NCBI RefSeq assembly: GCF_014202315.1
Contig: NZ_JACHGN010000023.1
Span: 121,313 to 185,312, forward strand
Direction: 5' to 3'
DNA: 64,000 nt
From: Thermocatellispora tengchongensis
GTDB taxonomy: Bacteria; Actinomycetota; Actinomycetes; Streptosporangiales; Streptosporangiaceae
Shown here: positions 9,769-17,954 of the stretch, one piece after another
Layout of the letters: every line of letters starts with the position of its first letter
Position numbering within the stretch: the stretch's first letter is position 1
The notes under the pieces: model-generated
The model's input: the letters and a program-made list of their open reading frames with translations, nothing else
Databases searched by the model: none
What the model was told of the DNA's origin: nothing
Made by a program: the position numbers and the translations under genes

Positions 9769-9938
9769 TTCGCCCACGGAGGTCACGTTAACGCCGGCGG
9801 CCGGGAAACAACGTGGTGCGCTCGTAACCAGTATTCCGCGTGCTCCCGAAATCGAAATGCCGCGTGACTGGTGGAAACACCACCATTTTCCACGCAGGGC
9901 CCATCGGTATCGTCGGGGCACGCGACCGTGGAGGATGC

Positions 9939-11123
9939 ATGACGGCGAAGAATAAGCGGCCCACACCGCAGGGGCCGCTCGTGGGAATCCGGGTGCTCGA
10001 CATCGGACAGCTCGTCGCCGGGCCGATGATCGGTACGTTTCTCGCCGACTGGGGCGCCGATGTGGTGAAGATCGAGCAGCCCGGGATCGGCGACCCGATC
10101 CGCAAGCTCGGCTCGCACTCCGGCGCCCCGCTGTGGTGGAAGGTCAACGGCCGCGGAAAGCGTTCGGTCGCGCTGGACCTGCGCGACGACGGCGACCGCG
10201 ACATCCTGCGCCGTCTCGTCAAGGCCGCCGACATTCTCATCGAGAACTTCACGCCGGGCACGATGGAGCGCTGGGGCCTGGACTACGCGTCGTTGCGGGA
10301 CGGCAATCCCGGCCTCATCATGCTGCGCGTCAGCGGCTTCGGGCAGACCGGTCCCAACCGGAACCACCGGGCGTTCGGCCGGATCGCCCAGTCGTTCAGC
10401 GGTTTCTCCTCGATCAACGGCTTTCCCGACCGTCCGCCCGTGCATCCCGGCATTCCGGTGGGCGACTATTTCGGCGCCCTGACCGGCACGGCCGCGGTGC
10501 TCGCCGCGTACGTGGAGCGCCTGCGGTCCGGGCAGGGACAGGAGATCGACCTCGCGTTGTACGAGGCGTGTTTCCGGGTCATGGAGCTGATGACCACCAC
10601 CTACGACCAGGAGGCCAGGGTCATCGGCCGCGACGGGACGTCGAACACGTACGTCTCGCCGGTCGGCACCTGGCGGACCGCCGACGGGAAGTGGTTCTCG
10701 CTGACGGCCAGCACCCAGCCCGTCGCCGAGCGCCTTCTCCACACCGTGGGCGGGCCCGGGCTGCCGGCGGATCCCCGTTTCGCCACCAACGCGGCCCGGC
10801 TGGAGCACCGTGCGGAACTCGACGAGATCCTCGCCGGATGGGTCGGGCGGCACTCGGCGGAGGAGCTGAAGAAGATCTGCGACGACAACGACGTCGCCTA
10901 CTGCGTCGAGTACGACATCGCCGACATCTTCGCAGACCCGCACTACCGCGCCAGGGGCTCGATCGAGGCGGTGGACGATCCGGAGTGCGGGCCGATGCGC
11001 ATGCCGGCCGTCGTACCCCGGTTCGGCCGTACGCCGGGCGCCATCCGCTGGACCGGCGAGCGGCTCGACGCCAGCCACGACGAGGTGCTGCACGACCCGG
11101 CCTGGGGCATGCCGCCGGCGTGA
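9939..11123 (+). CDS. CaiB/BaiF family CoA transferase
   Basis: Family III CoA transferase of 394 aa, moving CoA between carboxylic acids. It begins MTAKNKRPTPQGPLVGIRVL, has the N-terminal VLDIGQLVAGPMIGTFLADWGADVVKIE region, IENFTPGTMERWGLDY, and the catalytic Asp in PVGDYFGALTG. GGAGG lies about 6 bp before the ATG at 9939. It is divergent from the thiolase/DUF35 pair and may supply that pathway with its CoA thioester. It is followed by a strong hairpin. Confidence 0.93.
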   Translation: MTAKNKRPTPQGPLVGIRVLDIGQLVAGPMIGTFLADWGADVVKIEQPGIGDPIRKLGSHSGAPLWWKVNGRGKRSVALDLRDDGDRDILRRLVKAADILIENFTPGTMERWGLDYASLRDGNPGLIMLRVSGFGQTGPNRNHRAFGRIAQSFSGFSSINGFPDRPPVHPGIPVGDYFGALTGTAAVLAAYVERLRSGQGQEIDLALYEACFRVMELMTTTYDQEARVIGRDGTSNTYVSPVGTWRTADGKWFSLTASTQPVAERLLHTVGGPGLPADPRFATNAARLEHRAELDEILAGWVGRHSAEELKKICDDNDVAYCVEYDIADIFADPHYRARGSIEAVDDPECGPMRMPAVVPRFGRTPGAIRWTGERLDASHDEVLHDPAWGMPPA

Positions 11124-11139
11124 CCGGCTCGGTCTGCCA

Positions 11140-11175
11140 GGCGGCTGCGCCCCCGGCGCCGGGGGCGCAGCCGCC
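11140..11175. terminator. perfect 36-bp palindrome, transcription terminator
   Basis: Two 18-bp arms (11140-11157 and 11158-11175) pair perfectly, with core GCTGCGCCCCCGG. It lies 17 bp after the CoA transferase stop. Very stable; no T-run. Confidence 0.75.
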
Positions 11176-11238
11176 TTCGGCGTCCCGGGGCCGCGGACGG
11201 CGCGCGTTTCTCGCCGGGCCGCTGGCGGGCGACCTCCA

Positions 11239-11270
11239 CTTAGGACTACTATCTAGATTTAGAAAATATG
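11239..11270 (+). promoter_or_regulatory. AT-rich promoter region of the DauR-like operon
   Basis: This is a sharp local drop in G+C immediately upstream of the regulator gene, containing the palindrome ATCTAGAT (11251-11258). It is likely the promoter and possibly the regulator's own operator; exact elements were not assigned. Confidence 0.4.
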
Positions 11271-11285
11271 TCGAAGGGAGGTCCC

Positions 11286-11975
11286 ATGGGCCACGTGACC
11301 GACGGCACGGAGCGGAGCCAGCGCCGCGGCACCGCCGAAGCGCACGAGGTGAACGAGGCCGACGAGCATCTCATCCGCGAGGCGGAGAAGATCGCCGTCG
11401 CCCTGGGCCGGATGTTCCCCGGCCTGTGCGAAGTGGTCCTGCACGACCTGCGCAACCCGCGGCACGCGATCCGGGTCATCGAGAACAACCTCTCCGGCCG
11501 CCAGGTGGGAGACTCGGCAACGGAGCTGGGCCTGGCCCGCATCGCCGACCCGGAGTACCCCAGCGTCATCCAGAACTACCCCAACCGGTTCCCCGACGGC
11601 CGCCCGGCCAAGAGCACGTCCATCGGCATCAAGAACGCCGCGGGCGAGTACATCGCGGCCCTGTGCCTGAACCTCGACGTCTCCGTGCTCTCGCCGGTCA
11701 CGCTGGCCCTGTCCAACCTCGTCGCCACCGACGCCGAGCACCGCGACCAGCCTCTTGAGACGCTGCGCGACCGCAACGCGCGCGAGCTGCGCCAGGTGGT
11801 GGAAGCCCTGGCCGCGGAACGCGCGGGCACGCCGAGGTCGCTCAGCCGGGAGGACAAGAAGGCACTGGTACGCCGGTTGCACCAGGACGGCTACTTCGAC
11901 TCGCGTGACGCCGCGCAGACCATCGCGGACCTGCTCGGTGTGAGCCGGGCGACCGTCTACAACTACACCAAGTGA
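11286..11975 (+). CDS. YheO/DauR-type PAS plus HTH transcriptional regulator
   Basis: Regulator of 229 aa. Residues about 25-140 match the YheO-like PAS_6 domain (MFPGLCEVVLHDLRNP, KSTSIGIKNAAGEYIAALC). The C-terminus is an HTH_22 domain (RRLHQDGYFDSRDAAQTIADLLGVSRATVYNYTK, split here by description). DauR, the characterised member, represses D-arginine catabolism. The ATG at 11286 has AAGGGAGG at 11274-11281; an ATG at 11268 lies before that site. It is first in a rightward operon with RidA and a PLP dehydratase, so it probably senses an amino acid. Confidence 0.88.
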   Translation: MGHVTDGTERSQRRGTAEAHEVNEADEHLIREAEKIAVALGRMFPGLCEVVLHDLRNPRHAIRVIENNLSGRQVGDSATELGLARIADPEYPSVIQNYPNRFPDGRPAKSTSIGIKNAAGEYIAALCLNLDVSVLSPVTLALSNLVATDAEHRDQPLETLRDRNARELRQVVEALAAERAGTPRSLSREDKKALVRRLHQDGYFDSRDAAQTIADLLGVSRATVYNYTK

Positions 11976-11985
11976 AGGGCCCCGC

Positions 11986-12417
11986 ATGACCGCCGCAGGA
12001 TCGGCCGCCGATCCCGTCCCCTCCGCCGCGTCACCGGCGCCGTACCTGATCGACAGCCCGGACCTGATGCCGCCCGCCGGCCACTACTCGCACGTCGTGG
12101 TGCACCGCGGGCTCGCCTACATCTCCGGCCAGCTTCCGGTCACGCCGGAGGGCGAGAAGCTCGGCCGCGAGCCGTTCGGGGTCCAGGCCGAGCAGGTGCT
12201 GCGCAACATCGACGCGTGCTTGGACGCCGCCGGAACCGGCCGTCACCGGCTGCTGTCGGTGACCGTGTACGTGACCGACATCGCCGACTGGCCGGAGTTC
12301 GACCGCCTCTACGCGCTGTGGATGGGAGCCCACCGCCCCCAGCGGGCCGTGGCCGGGGTGAAGGAACTGCACTACGGAGCCGCTGTGGAGGTGCACGCCA
12401 TCGCCGCCCTCGACTGA
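11986..12417 (+). CDS. RidA family enamine/imine deaminase
   Basis: RidA/YjgF protein of 143 aa with the family core (HYSHVVVHRGLAYISGQLP, VLRNIDACLDAAG, LLSVTVYVTDIADW) and the conserved Arg in PQRAVAG near the C-terminus that binds the substrate carboxylate. RidA hydrolyses 2-aminoacrylate/2-aminocrotonate released by PLP dehydratases. The next gene is such a dehydratase, so the pairing is functionally coherent. It starts 10 bp after the regulator stop. Confidence 0.93.
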   Translation: MTAAGSAADPVPSAASPAPYLIDSPDLMPPAGHYSHVVVHRGLAYISGQLPVTPEGEKLGREPFGVQAEQVLRNIDACLDAAGTGRHRLLSVTVYVTDIADWPEFDRLYALWMGAHRPQRAVAGVKELHYGAAVEVHAIAALD

Positions 12418-12454
12418 CATCCCCCCGCGTTTTCCTCCACCGCAAGGACACACC

Positions 12455-13438
12455 ATGGCCACCGCTTTGCCCGTATCGTTCGACGACGTCCGCGAGGCCG
12501 CCGCCCGCCTGAACGGCGTCGCCCACCGCACCCCGGTGCTCACCTCCCGCACCCTGAACGCCCTCGTCGGCGCCGAGGTGTTCATCAAGTGCGAGAACTT
12601 CCAGCGCGTCGGCGCCTTCAAGTTCCGCGGCGCCTACAACGCCGCCGCGCAGCTCTCCCCCGAGCAGCTCGCCAAGGGCGTCGCCGCCTACTCCTCCGGC
12701 AACCACGCCCAGGCCACCGCCCTGGCCGCCCGGGAGCTGGGCACCGGCGCGGTCATCCTGATGCCCGAGGACGCCCCCCGCTCCAAGATGGAGGCCACCG
12801 CCGGATACGGCGCGGAGGTCCTCACCTACGACCGCTACACCCAGGACCGCACCGCACTCGGCCAGGCCCTCGCCGAAGACCGCGGCCTGGCCCTCATCCC
12901 GCCCTACGACCACCCCCACGTCATCGCCGGGCAGGGCACCGCCGCCCTCGAACTGCTGGAGGAGACCGGCGAGCTCGGCGCCCTCGTCGTGCCCGTCGGA
13001 GGCGGCGGGCTCATCGCCGGCAGCGCCACCGCCGCCAAGGCCCTGCACCCCGCGATCCGGGTCATCGGGGTCGAGCCGGAGAACGGCGACGACACCAAGC
13101 GCTCCCTGGAGAGCGGCCGGCGCGTCACCATCCCCGTGCCCCGCACCATCGCCGACGGCCAGGCCCTGCCCACTCCCGGTGAGATCACCTTCGCCGTCAA
13201 CCAGCGGCTCGTGGACGCCGTCGTCCTCGTCGGCGAGGAGGAGATCATCCACGCGATGCGGTTCGCCTTCGAGCGCCTGAAGATCGTCCTCGAACCCAGC
13301 GGCGCGACCGCCCTGGCCGCCCTCATGGCCGGGCGCGTCGAGGACCCCCCGCAGCGGATCGGCCTCATCGCCTCGGGCGGCAACATCGACACCGAGAGGT
13401 TCATCGAGCTCATCACGGCCGGCAGGAGGAACCCGTGA
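12455..13438 (+). CDS. PLP-dependent threonine/serine dehydratase or racemase family enzyme
   Basis: Fold-type II PLP enzyme of 327 aa. The Schiff-base Lys is Lys56 in FQRVGAFKFRGAYNAA, the cofactor phosphate loop is VPVGGGGLIAGSA and the C-terminus ends LIASGGNID. The FQRVGAFKFRG form is typical of serine racemase / threo-3-hydroxyaspartate dehydratase rather than biosynthetic IlvA, and there is no regulatory ACT domain. It lies downstream of RidA and a DauR-like regulator; the substrate may be a D- or hydroxy-amino acid. Its stop overlaps the next start. Confidence 0.92.
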   Translation: MATALPVSFDDVREAAARLNGVAHRTPVLTSRTLNALVGAEVFIKCENFQRVGAFKFRGAYNAAAQLSPEQLAKGVAAYSSGNHAQATALAARELGTGAVILMPEDAPRSKMEATAGYGAEVLTYDRYTQDRTALGQALAEDRGLALIPPYDHPHVIAGQGTAALELLEETGELGALVVPVGGGGLIAGSATAAKALHPAIRVIGVEPENGDDTKRSLESGRRVTIPVPRTIADGQALPTPGEITFAVNQRLVDAVVLVGEEEIIHAMRFAFERLKIVLEPSGATALAALMAGRVEDPPQRIGLIASGGNIDTERFIELITAGRRNP

Positions 13439-14004
13439 GAATGCCCCCCATCCCCCCAGCCGAACTGTCCGAGGAGCAACGCCCGCTCGACGATCACGTA
13501 CGGAAGATCATGAGCGGCCTGCGCACCCCGTTCACCTCGATGGACGACAGCGGCGCGCTGATCGGGCCGTTCCCCGTGATGCTGCGCTTCCCCGATCTCG
13601 CCCGGCCGCTGCTGGACTGGTTCACGTCCGTGACCAGCGGCAGCGTGCTTCCGGCGCGGGTGCGTGAGGTCGCCATCCTCACCATCGGATCGCGGTACGG
13701 CGCCGCGTACGAGCTGTACTCCCACGGCAGGATCGCGCTGGAGATCGGGCTGTCGAGCGGCGTCGTCGCGGGCCTGGTCGCCGGCCAGCGGCCCGCGGAG
13801 CTGACGCCGGAGGAGACGGTCGCCCACGATGTGGCGGCGCGCCTCTACGCCGGCGCCCCGCTTCCGGGCGCGCTCTACCTCGCCGCGATCGACGCCTTCG
13901 GCGAGCTCGGCATGGCGGAGCTGGTCTTCCTGATCGCTCAGTACTCCAGCATCTCGATGGTGCTCAACGCCTTCGACGTCCCGTTGCCGCCGGACGCCGA
14001 GTGA
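13435..14004 (+). CDS. carboxymuconolactone decarboxylase (AhpD-like) family protein
   Basis: Helical protein of 189 aa with the CMD motif region VREVAILTIGSRYGAAYELYSHGRIAL. The redox CxxC of AhpD is absent (YELYSH), so a peroxidase role is unlikely and a decarboxylase/isomerase or structural role is more probable. The GTG start at 13435 overlaps the dehydratase stop by four bases; the ATG at 13441 is the alternative. It ends the operon before a hairpin terminator. Confidence 0.85.
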   Translation: MRMPPIPPAELSEEQRPLDDHVRKIMSGLRTPFTSMDDSGALIGPFPVMLRFPDLARPLLDWFTSVTSGSVLPARVREVAILTIGSRYGAAYELYSHGRIALEIGLSSGVVAGLVAGQRPAELTPEETVAHDVAARLYAGAPLPGALYLAAIDAFGELGMAELVFLIAQYSSISMVLNAFDVPLPPDAE

Positions 14005-14025
14005 GGCCGGACGCCGCGTCCGGCC
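14005..14025. terminator. hairpin between convergent genes
   Basis: GGCCGGAC (14005-14012), 5-base loop, GTCCGGCC (14018-14025), placed between the CMD-family gene and the convergent MFS gene. Confidence 0.6.
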
Positions 14026-14031
14026 GGAGGG

Positions 14032-15291
14032 CTACCCGGAGGTGCGGTTCACCAGGACGCGGGCGAGGATGACGGTGAGGGCGCCGGCGAGCACGACGCC
14101 GAGCAGGCCGACGCGCAGGCTGGTGAGGTCGGCGACGAGTCCGACGAGGGGTGGGGACAGCAGGAATCCGCCACGCAGCAGCCAACTGACGATGGTCAGG
14201 CCGGTGCCGTTGGCCAGTCCCGGGAGTTCGTCCGCGGTGTGCATGGCGGCCGGCACGAGGGTGGCGACGCCGAGCCCGGCCAGGGCGAAGCCGGCCAGTG
14301 TGGTTCCCACGGACGGCGCGGCGAGTGCGGCGCCCATGCCGACGGCGGCCAGTGCCCCTCCGGCGCGGACCACGGTGCGCTGGCCGAAGCGGTCCACGGC
14401 GCGGTCGCCGGTGAGGCGGCCGACGGTCATGGCGGCCTGGAGCGCCACGAAGGCCAGGCCGGCGGTGGCGGCGCTGGTGCGCAGGTCGCCGCTGAGGTAG
14501 ATGGCGCCCCAGGACGCGCCGGCGTCCTCCACGAACGCGCCGCAGGCGGCGAGCACACCGAGCGCGGCGAGCATGCGCACCGCCGCGCCGGTCGCGCCGG
14601 TGAAGGCCCGCCGGCCCCCGCGACGTGCGGGCGGCGCGGCCGGGTGGCCGTCGGCGGCGGCGAGGTCCTGGGCCTGGGCGGGGCGTTCGGCGTCCTCCGG
14701 GCCGGGCAGCAGGAACCGGTAGGCGACGAGGGCGACGGCGCCGAACAGCGCCGCGGAGATGCCCAGGTGCACCGGGAGTGGGGTGCGCAGCCCGGCGGCG
14801 GCCGAGCCCATCAGGCCGCCCAGGACGGCGCCGATGCTCCACACGCCGTGGAAGGAGTTGACGATGGACCGGCCGTAGAGGCGCTGCACCCGCAGGCCGT
14901 GCGCGTTCTGGGCGACGTCCACGATGGCGTCGAGGGCGCCCACGGCGAACAGCACGGCGCCGAAGGCGATCCAGTTCGGCGCGAACGGGATGACGAGCGT
15001 CGCGGCGGCGAGCAGCACGATCCCGATGGCCGCCACGCGCGAGGAGCCGAACCGGCGGATCGCGGCGCCCGCGAGGAGCCCGGCCAGCAGCGCGCCGAGC
15101 GGAAGCGCGGCCAGCGCGGTGCCGAGGACGGCGTTGCTCAGGCCGAGATCTTCCTTGATCTGCGGGTATCGCGGTACGACGTTGGCGAACAGGGCGCCGT
15201 TGGTGAGGAACAGCGTGGCGACGGCGGCGCGGGCCAGGCGTGCCCGCCGCGTGGGCGCGGCGGGCGCGGTCAGGGGAACGGCAGCGGGCAT
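14032..15291 (-). CDS. MFS transporter (12 TM)
   Basis: Major facilitator of 419 aa. The first helix (ARAAVATLFLTNGALFANVVPRY) and the motif-A-like GLLAGAAIRRFGSSR loop identify the family; it resembles sugar/YbjJ-type MFS proteins. The ATG at 15291 gives a normal N-terminus. It lies 56 bp downstream of a TetR gene on the same strand, a usual arrangement for a repressor-controlled exporter. Substrate unknown. Confidence 0.88.
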   Translation of the reverse strand: MPAAVPLTAPAAPTRRARLARAAVATLFLTNGALFANVVPRYPQIKEDLGLSNAVLGTALAALPLGALLAGLLAGAAIRRFGSSRVAAIGIVLLAAATLVIPFAPNWIAFGAVLFAVGALDAIVDVAQNAHGLRVQRLYGRSIVNSFHGVWSIGAVLGGLMGSAAAGLRTPLPVHLGISAALFGAVALVAYRFLLPGPEDAERPAQAQDLAAADGHPAAPPARRGGRRAFTGATGAAVRMLAALGVLAACGAFVEDAGASWGAIYLSGDLRTSAATAGLAFVALQAAMTVGRLTGDRAVDRFGQRTVVRAGGALAAVGMGAALAAPSVGTTLAGFALAGLGVATLVPAAMHTADELPGLANGTGLTIVSWLLRGGFLLSPPLVGLVADLTSLRVGLLGVVLAGALTVILARVLVNRTSG

Positions 15292-15347
15292 GGTGATTCC
15301 GATCGCGGTGGCGACGAGGGGTGGGCCTGTCGGTGCGGGTGGTGGCT

Positions 15348-15920
15348 TCAGCGCAGGTAGCGGAGGACGGCGTGGCGGATCTGCTCGGGCGTCATCGGGT
15401 CGGTCGACAGGGCGCTGTGCAGCACCAGCCCCTCGATGAGCGCGTCGAGCTCCCGGGCGGTGGTGGCGTCGAAGTGGCGTTCCAGCGCCTGCCGGCTGCG
15501 ACGCATCCACGCCTGGGTGACGGATCTCAGCGCGGGGTTGCGCGCCGCCGCCACGTACAGCTCCACGGTCAAGACCAGGTCGTGCTGTGAGCCGAGCAGG
15601 TCGTCGGCCACCAGCGCGATGACGGCCTCCGCGGCCGCGGCACGGTCGGGGGCCGCGCTCAGACGCTCGTCGAAGACGCGGGCCACCGAGTCGGCGTGCC
15701 GGGTGAACGCCTCGGCGAGCACCTCGTCCAGGGACGCGAAGTGGTAGGTCATCGAGCCCAGCGGCACATCGGCGACGCGGGCGATCTCCCGATGCGTCGT
15801 ACCCGCCACGCCGCGCTGGGCGATGACGGTGAGGGCTGCGTCGATGAGCCGGTCCCGCCGCCCAGGGTCATGGCGGCGGGACCGCCGCTGGGCGGGGCAC
15901 ATATGTACGAGTGTACACAT
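15348..15920 (-). CDS. TetR family transcriptional regulator
   Basis: Repressor of 190 aa (or 184 aa from the ATG at 15902). HTH: LIDAALTVIAQRGVAGTTHR then VADVPLGSMTYHFASLDEVL. The palindrome TGTAC-N4-GTACA overlaps the first codons, which favours the start at 15902 and suggests tight autorepression. It is followed by the MFS gene, its likely target. Confidence 0.9.
   Translation of the reverse strand: MCTLVHMCPAQRRSRRHDPGRRDRLIDAALTVIAQRGVAGTTHREIARVADVPLGSMTYHFASLDEVLAEAFTRHADSVARVFDERLSAAPDRAAAAEAVIALVADDLLGSQHDLVLTVELYVAAARNPALRSVTQAWMRRSRQALERHFDATTARELDALIEGLVLHSALSTDPMTPEQIRHAVLRYLR
15904..15917. promoter_or_regulatory. candidate operator TGTAC-N4-GTACA
   Basis: Perfect inverted repeat (arms 15904-15908 and 15913-15917) at the 5' end of the TetR gene. 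A typical TetR-family operator geometry. Confidence 0.55.
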
Positions 15921-15943
15921 CGACCGCCGCGCCCGGGAACCGG

Positions 15944-16600
15944 CTACGCGACCCGGGGCTCGCCGAGCGCCTCACGTGCGGGCGCGCCGCGCCGGAAGTA
16001 GACGATCAGGCAGAGCACGACGGCCGTCTGCGGGATGACGCGCAGCGGTTCGGCCGACGGCATCACCATGCCGAGGACGCTCGCCGGCACCGTCACGGCC
16101 ATCAGCGCGACCAGGACGCGGGGCAGCCTGCCGTCCAGCGGGAGCGCGAGCGCCAGGAAGGCCAGCGCCACAACGAGGCCGTAGATCTTGACGTGGGTGA
16201 TCAGGTGAAGGAGCACCGCGGGCGGGTCGGTGAGCGGGATGCCCGCCTTGGCCTGCAGCGCGTACGTCACGAAGAACGCGTTCTCGATCATGTCGGCCAC
16301 CGCGACCAGGCCGACGCCGGCCGCGCCGACGGTGGCGAACGCGCGCCGCCGCCGTGCCGTTCTGCCGTGGAGCGCCACGAACAGCGCGACGTAGGCGATC
16401 ACGTACACCATGTCGATCGCGAACGACACCAGCACCAGGTCGGGTGCCGTGTTCGTGGCCTGGACGAACCGCCCCACCGGCATCGGGAAGCCGCTCGGCT
16501 GCAGATACAGCCCGGGGTTGGCGAACGCGATGGCGCTGAGCACCAAACCGCACACGACGGTCGCGACCCCCGCCCCCACGCCGATCCGATCGGCGTTCAT
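15944..16600 (-). CDS. integral membrane protein of unknown function
   Basis: Protein of 218 aa with about six hydrophobic segments, for example residues 8-27 (GAGVATVVCGLVLSAIAFAN), LVLVSFAIDMVYVIAYVALFVAL, VVALAFLALALPL and ALMAVTVPASVLGMVM. I do not recognise a family with certainty; it resembles DUF4386-like proteins. Its ATG overlaps the stop of the upstream MerR-type remnant by four bases, so it was once, and may still be, co-transcribed with that regulator. Confidence 0.75.
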   Translation of the reverse strand: MNADRIGVGAGVATVVCGLVLSAIAFANPGLYLQPSGFPMPVGRFVQATNTAPDLVLVSFAIDMVYVIAYVALFVALHGRTARRRRAFATVGAAGVGLVAVADMIENAFFVTYALQAKAGIPLTDPPAVLLHLITHVKIYGLVVALAFLALALPLDGRLPRVLVALMAVTVPASVLGMVMPSAEPLRVIPQTAVVLCLIVYFRRGAPAREALGEPRVA

Positions 16601-16898
16601 GCGATCTCCGCGCAGCCGGGCAGCGTGCCGATGGGGTCGGGCGAGCCGGCCGCGGGGCACTCGCCCTTGTCCATGCCGTCCAGGGCGTCGGCCAGCGCGG
16701 CACGCAGTCGCCGCAGACGGTCGAGCTCGTGATCCACCGTCCGCAGCCTGTCGCCGAGCAGCCGGCGCAGGCGGTCCACCGGCACGTCCGCGTTCTCGTC
16801 AGCGCGGACAGCAGCTCGCCGAGCTCGCGCAGTCCGAGGCCCAGGCGCCGCCCCGCCCGGATGAGCTGGAGCCGCTCCAGAATCAACCGCGGCACGCG
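16597..16898 (-). pseudogene. remnant of a MerR-family regulator (frameshifted, no HTH)
   Basis: Two reading frames together give the dimerisation half of a MerR protein: GEKDRVPRLILERLQLIRAG then GLGLRELGELLSA in one frame, followed by DENADVPVDRLRRLLGDRL, RTVDHELDRLRRLRAALADAL and a C-terminal Cys-containing tail in another. One base appears lost near 16800. The N-terminal winged helix is missing altogether; the LysR gene ends just upstream. The last part overlaps the membrane protein start. It could be a natural decay product or, for the frameshift only, a sequencing error. Confidence 0.7.
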
Positions 16899-16950
16899 GT
16901 CCTTTTCGCCACCGCCTCGTGGCCGGCCGCGCCGTGCAGGACGCCGGGGG

Positions 16951-17877
16951 CTATGGCGTGGCGGCGTCCCGTAGCTCGCGGGCCACGTCCAAGAGGGCCA
17001 GTACCGTCGGCTCCGGGTTCTGCCGGCGCCAGGCCAGCGCGGTGCTGATGCCGAAGCCGCCGTCCTCGATCGGCCGGTAGACCACCCCGGGGTGTGGGTG
17101 GCGCGCCAGCACGGCGGGCACCACCGAGGCGCCGAGCCCGGCGGCGACGAGCGCGATGATCGTCTGCTTGGGGCTGGCCTCCCTGGCGATGTTCGGCCGC
17201 AGCCCCCGCTCCCGGCAGATCGCGATCATGCTGTCGTGCCCCTCGGGGTTGACCGACCTGGGCGCCTGGATGAGCGGGTGCGCGCACACCTGCGCCAGCG
17301 ACACCCGTTCCCGGGCGGCCAGCGGGTGGCTTTCGGGCATCGCGAGCACGAACGGCTCGGTGTGCAGCACCTCCACGGCCACGGCCGGCTGGCGGACCGG
17401 CGGGTGGACGAAGCCCGCGTGCAGCTTTCCCGCCGCGATGAGCGCCACCTGCTCGTCGCCGCGACGCTCGCTCACGGTCAGCTCCACCCCGGGATATCGC
17501 TCGGTGAACCGGCGGATGATCTGCGGGGCCACGCCGTAGAGCGCGGCGTCGATCACGCCGAGGTCGAGCCTGCCCAGCTCGCCCCGCGCCGCCGCGCGGG
17601 CCCGCTCGGCGGCGCGGGCCGCCTGCCGCACCGTGGCCCGCGCCTCCTGGAGGAACACCTCTCCCGCCGCCGTCAGCTCCACGCTCCGCTTGGTACGGCG
17701 CAGCAGCCGGGCCCCGACCTCCTGCTCAAGCCGCTGGATCTGCGTGCTGAGCGGCGGCTGCGACATGTGCAGCCGCTGGGCGGCCCGGCCGAAGTGGAGC
17801 TCCTCGGCGACCGCGATGAAGTACTCCATGCGCCGCAGGTCGGACGCGCTTGATATGCGATCGCTATTAGTCGACAC
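16951..17877 (-). CDS. LysR family transcriptional regulator
   Basis: LTTR of 308 aa. HTH: MEYFIAVAEELHFGRAAQRL then HMSQPPLSTQIQRLEQEVGARLL; the effector domain follows (ALYGVAPQIIRRFTERYPGVEL, LPHPLIQAPR-like ligand loops). GTG starts at 17877 and 17901 are both possible. A TTGACC / CAATAT promoter-like pair reading leftward would place the transcript start near 17880, favouring 17877 as a leaderless start. It is divergent from the LVIVD/MFS/FAA hydrolase/SDR operon, the probable target. Confidence 0.9.
   Translation of the reverse strand: MSTNSDRISSASDLRRMEYFIAVAEELHFGRAAQRLHMSQPPLSTQIQRLEQEVGARLLRRTKRSVELTAAGEVFLQEARATVRQAARAAERARAAARGELGRLDLGVIDAALYGVAPQIIRRFTERYPGVELTVSERRGDEQVALIAAGKLHAGFVHPPVRQPAVAVEVLHTEPFVLAMPESHPLAARERVSLAQVCAHPLIQAPRSVNPEGHDSMIAICRERGLRPNIAREASPKQTIIALVAAGLGASVVPAVLARHPHPGVVYRPIEDGGFGISTALAWRRQNPEPTVLALLDVARELRDAATP
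17855..17868. promoter_or_regulatory. palindromic site in the LysR / LVIVD divergent region
   Basis: GCGATCGC (17857-17864) flanked by AT and TA pairs, in an AT-rich patch between the divergent genes. It is a possible LysR binding site. It lies inside the LysR coding start if the long start is used. Confidence 0.35.
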
Positions 17878-17954
17878 CGAATCAAATATTGGACGAATCA
17901 CTCGTTCTCGGTCAACCCTTGTTGGGCCAGGAACAAAGATCCAGGGAGCGGTTC

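Noticed and set aside
11140..11175. Perfect 36-bp palindrome considered as a protein-binding operator or inverted-repeat end of a mobile element
   Set aside because: It is immediately downstream of a stop codon, extremely G+C-rich and not repeated elsewhere; a terminator explains it better.
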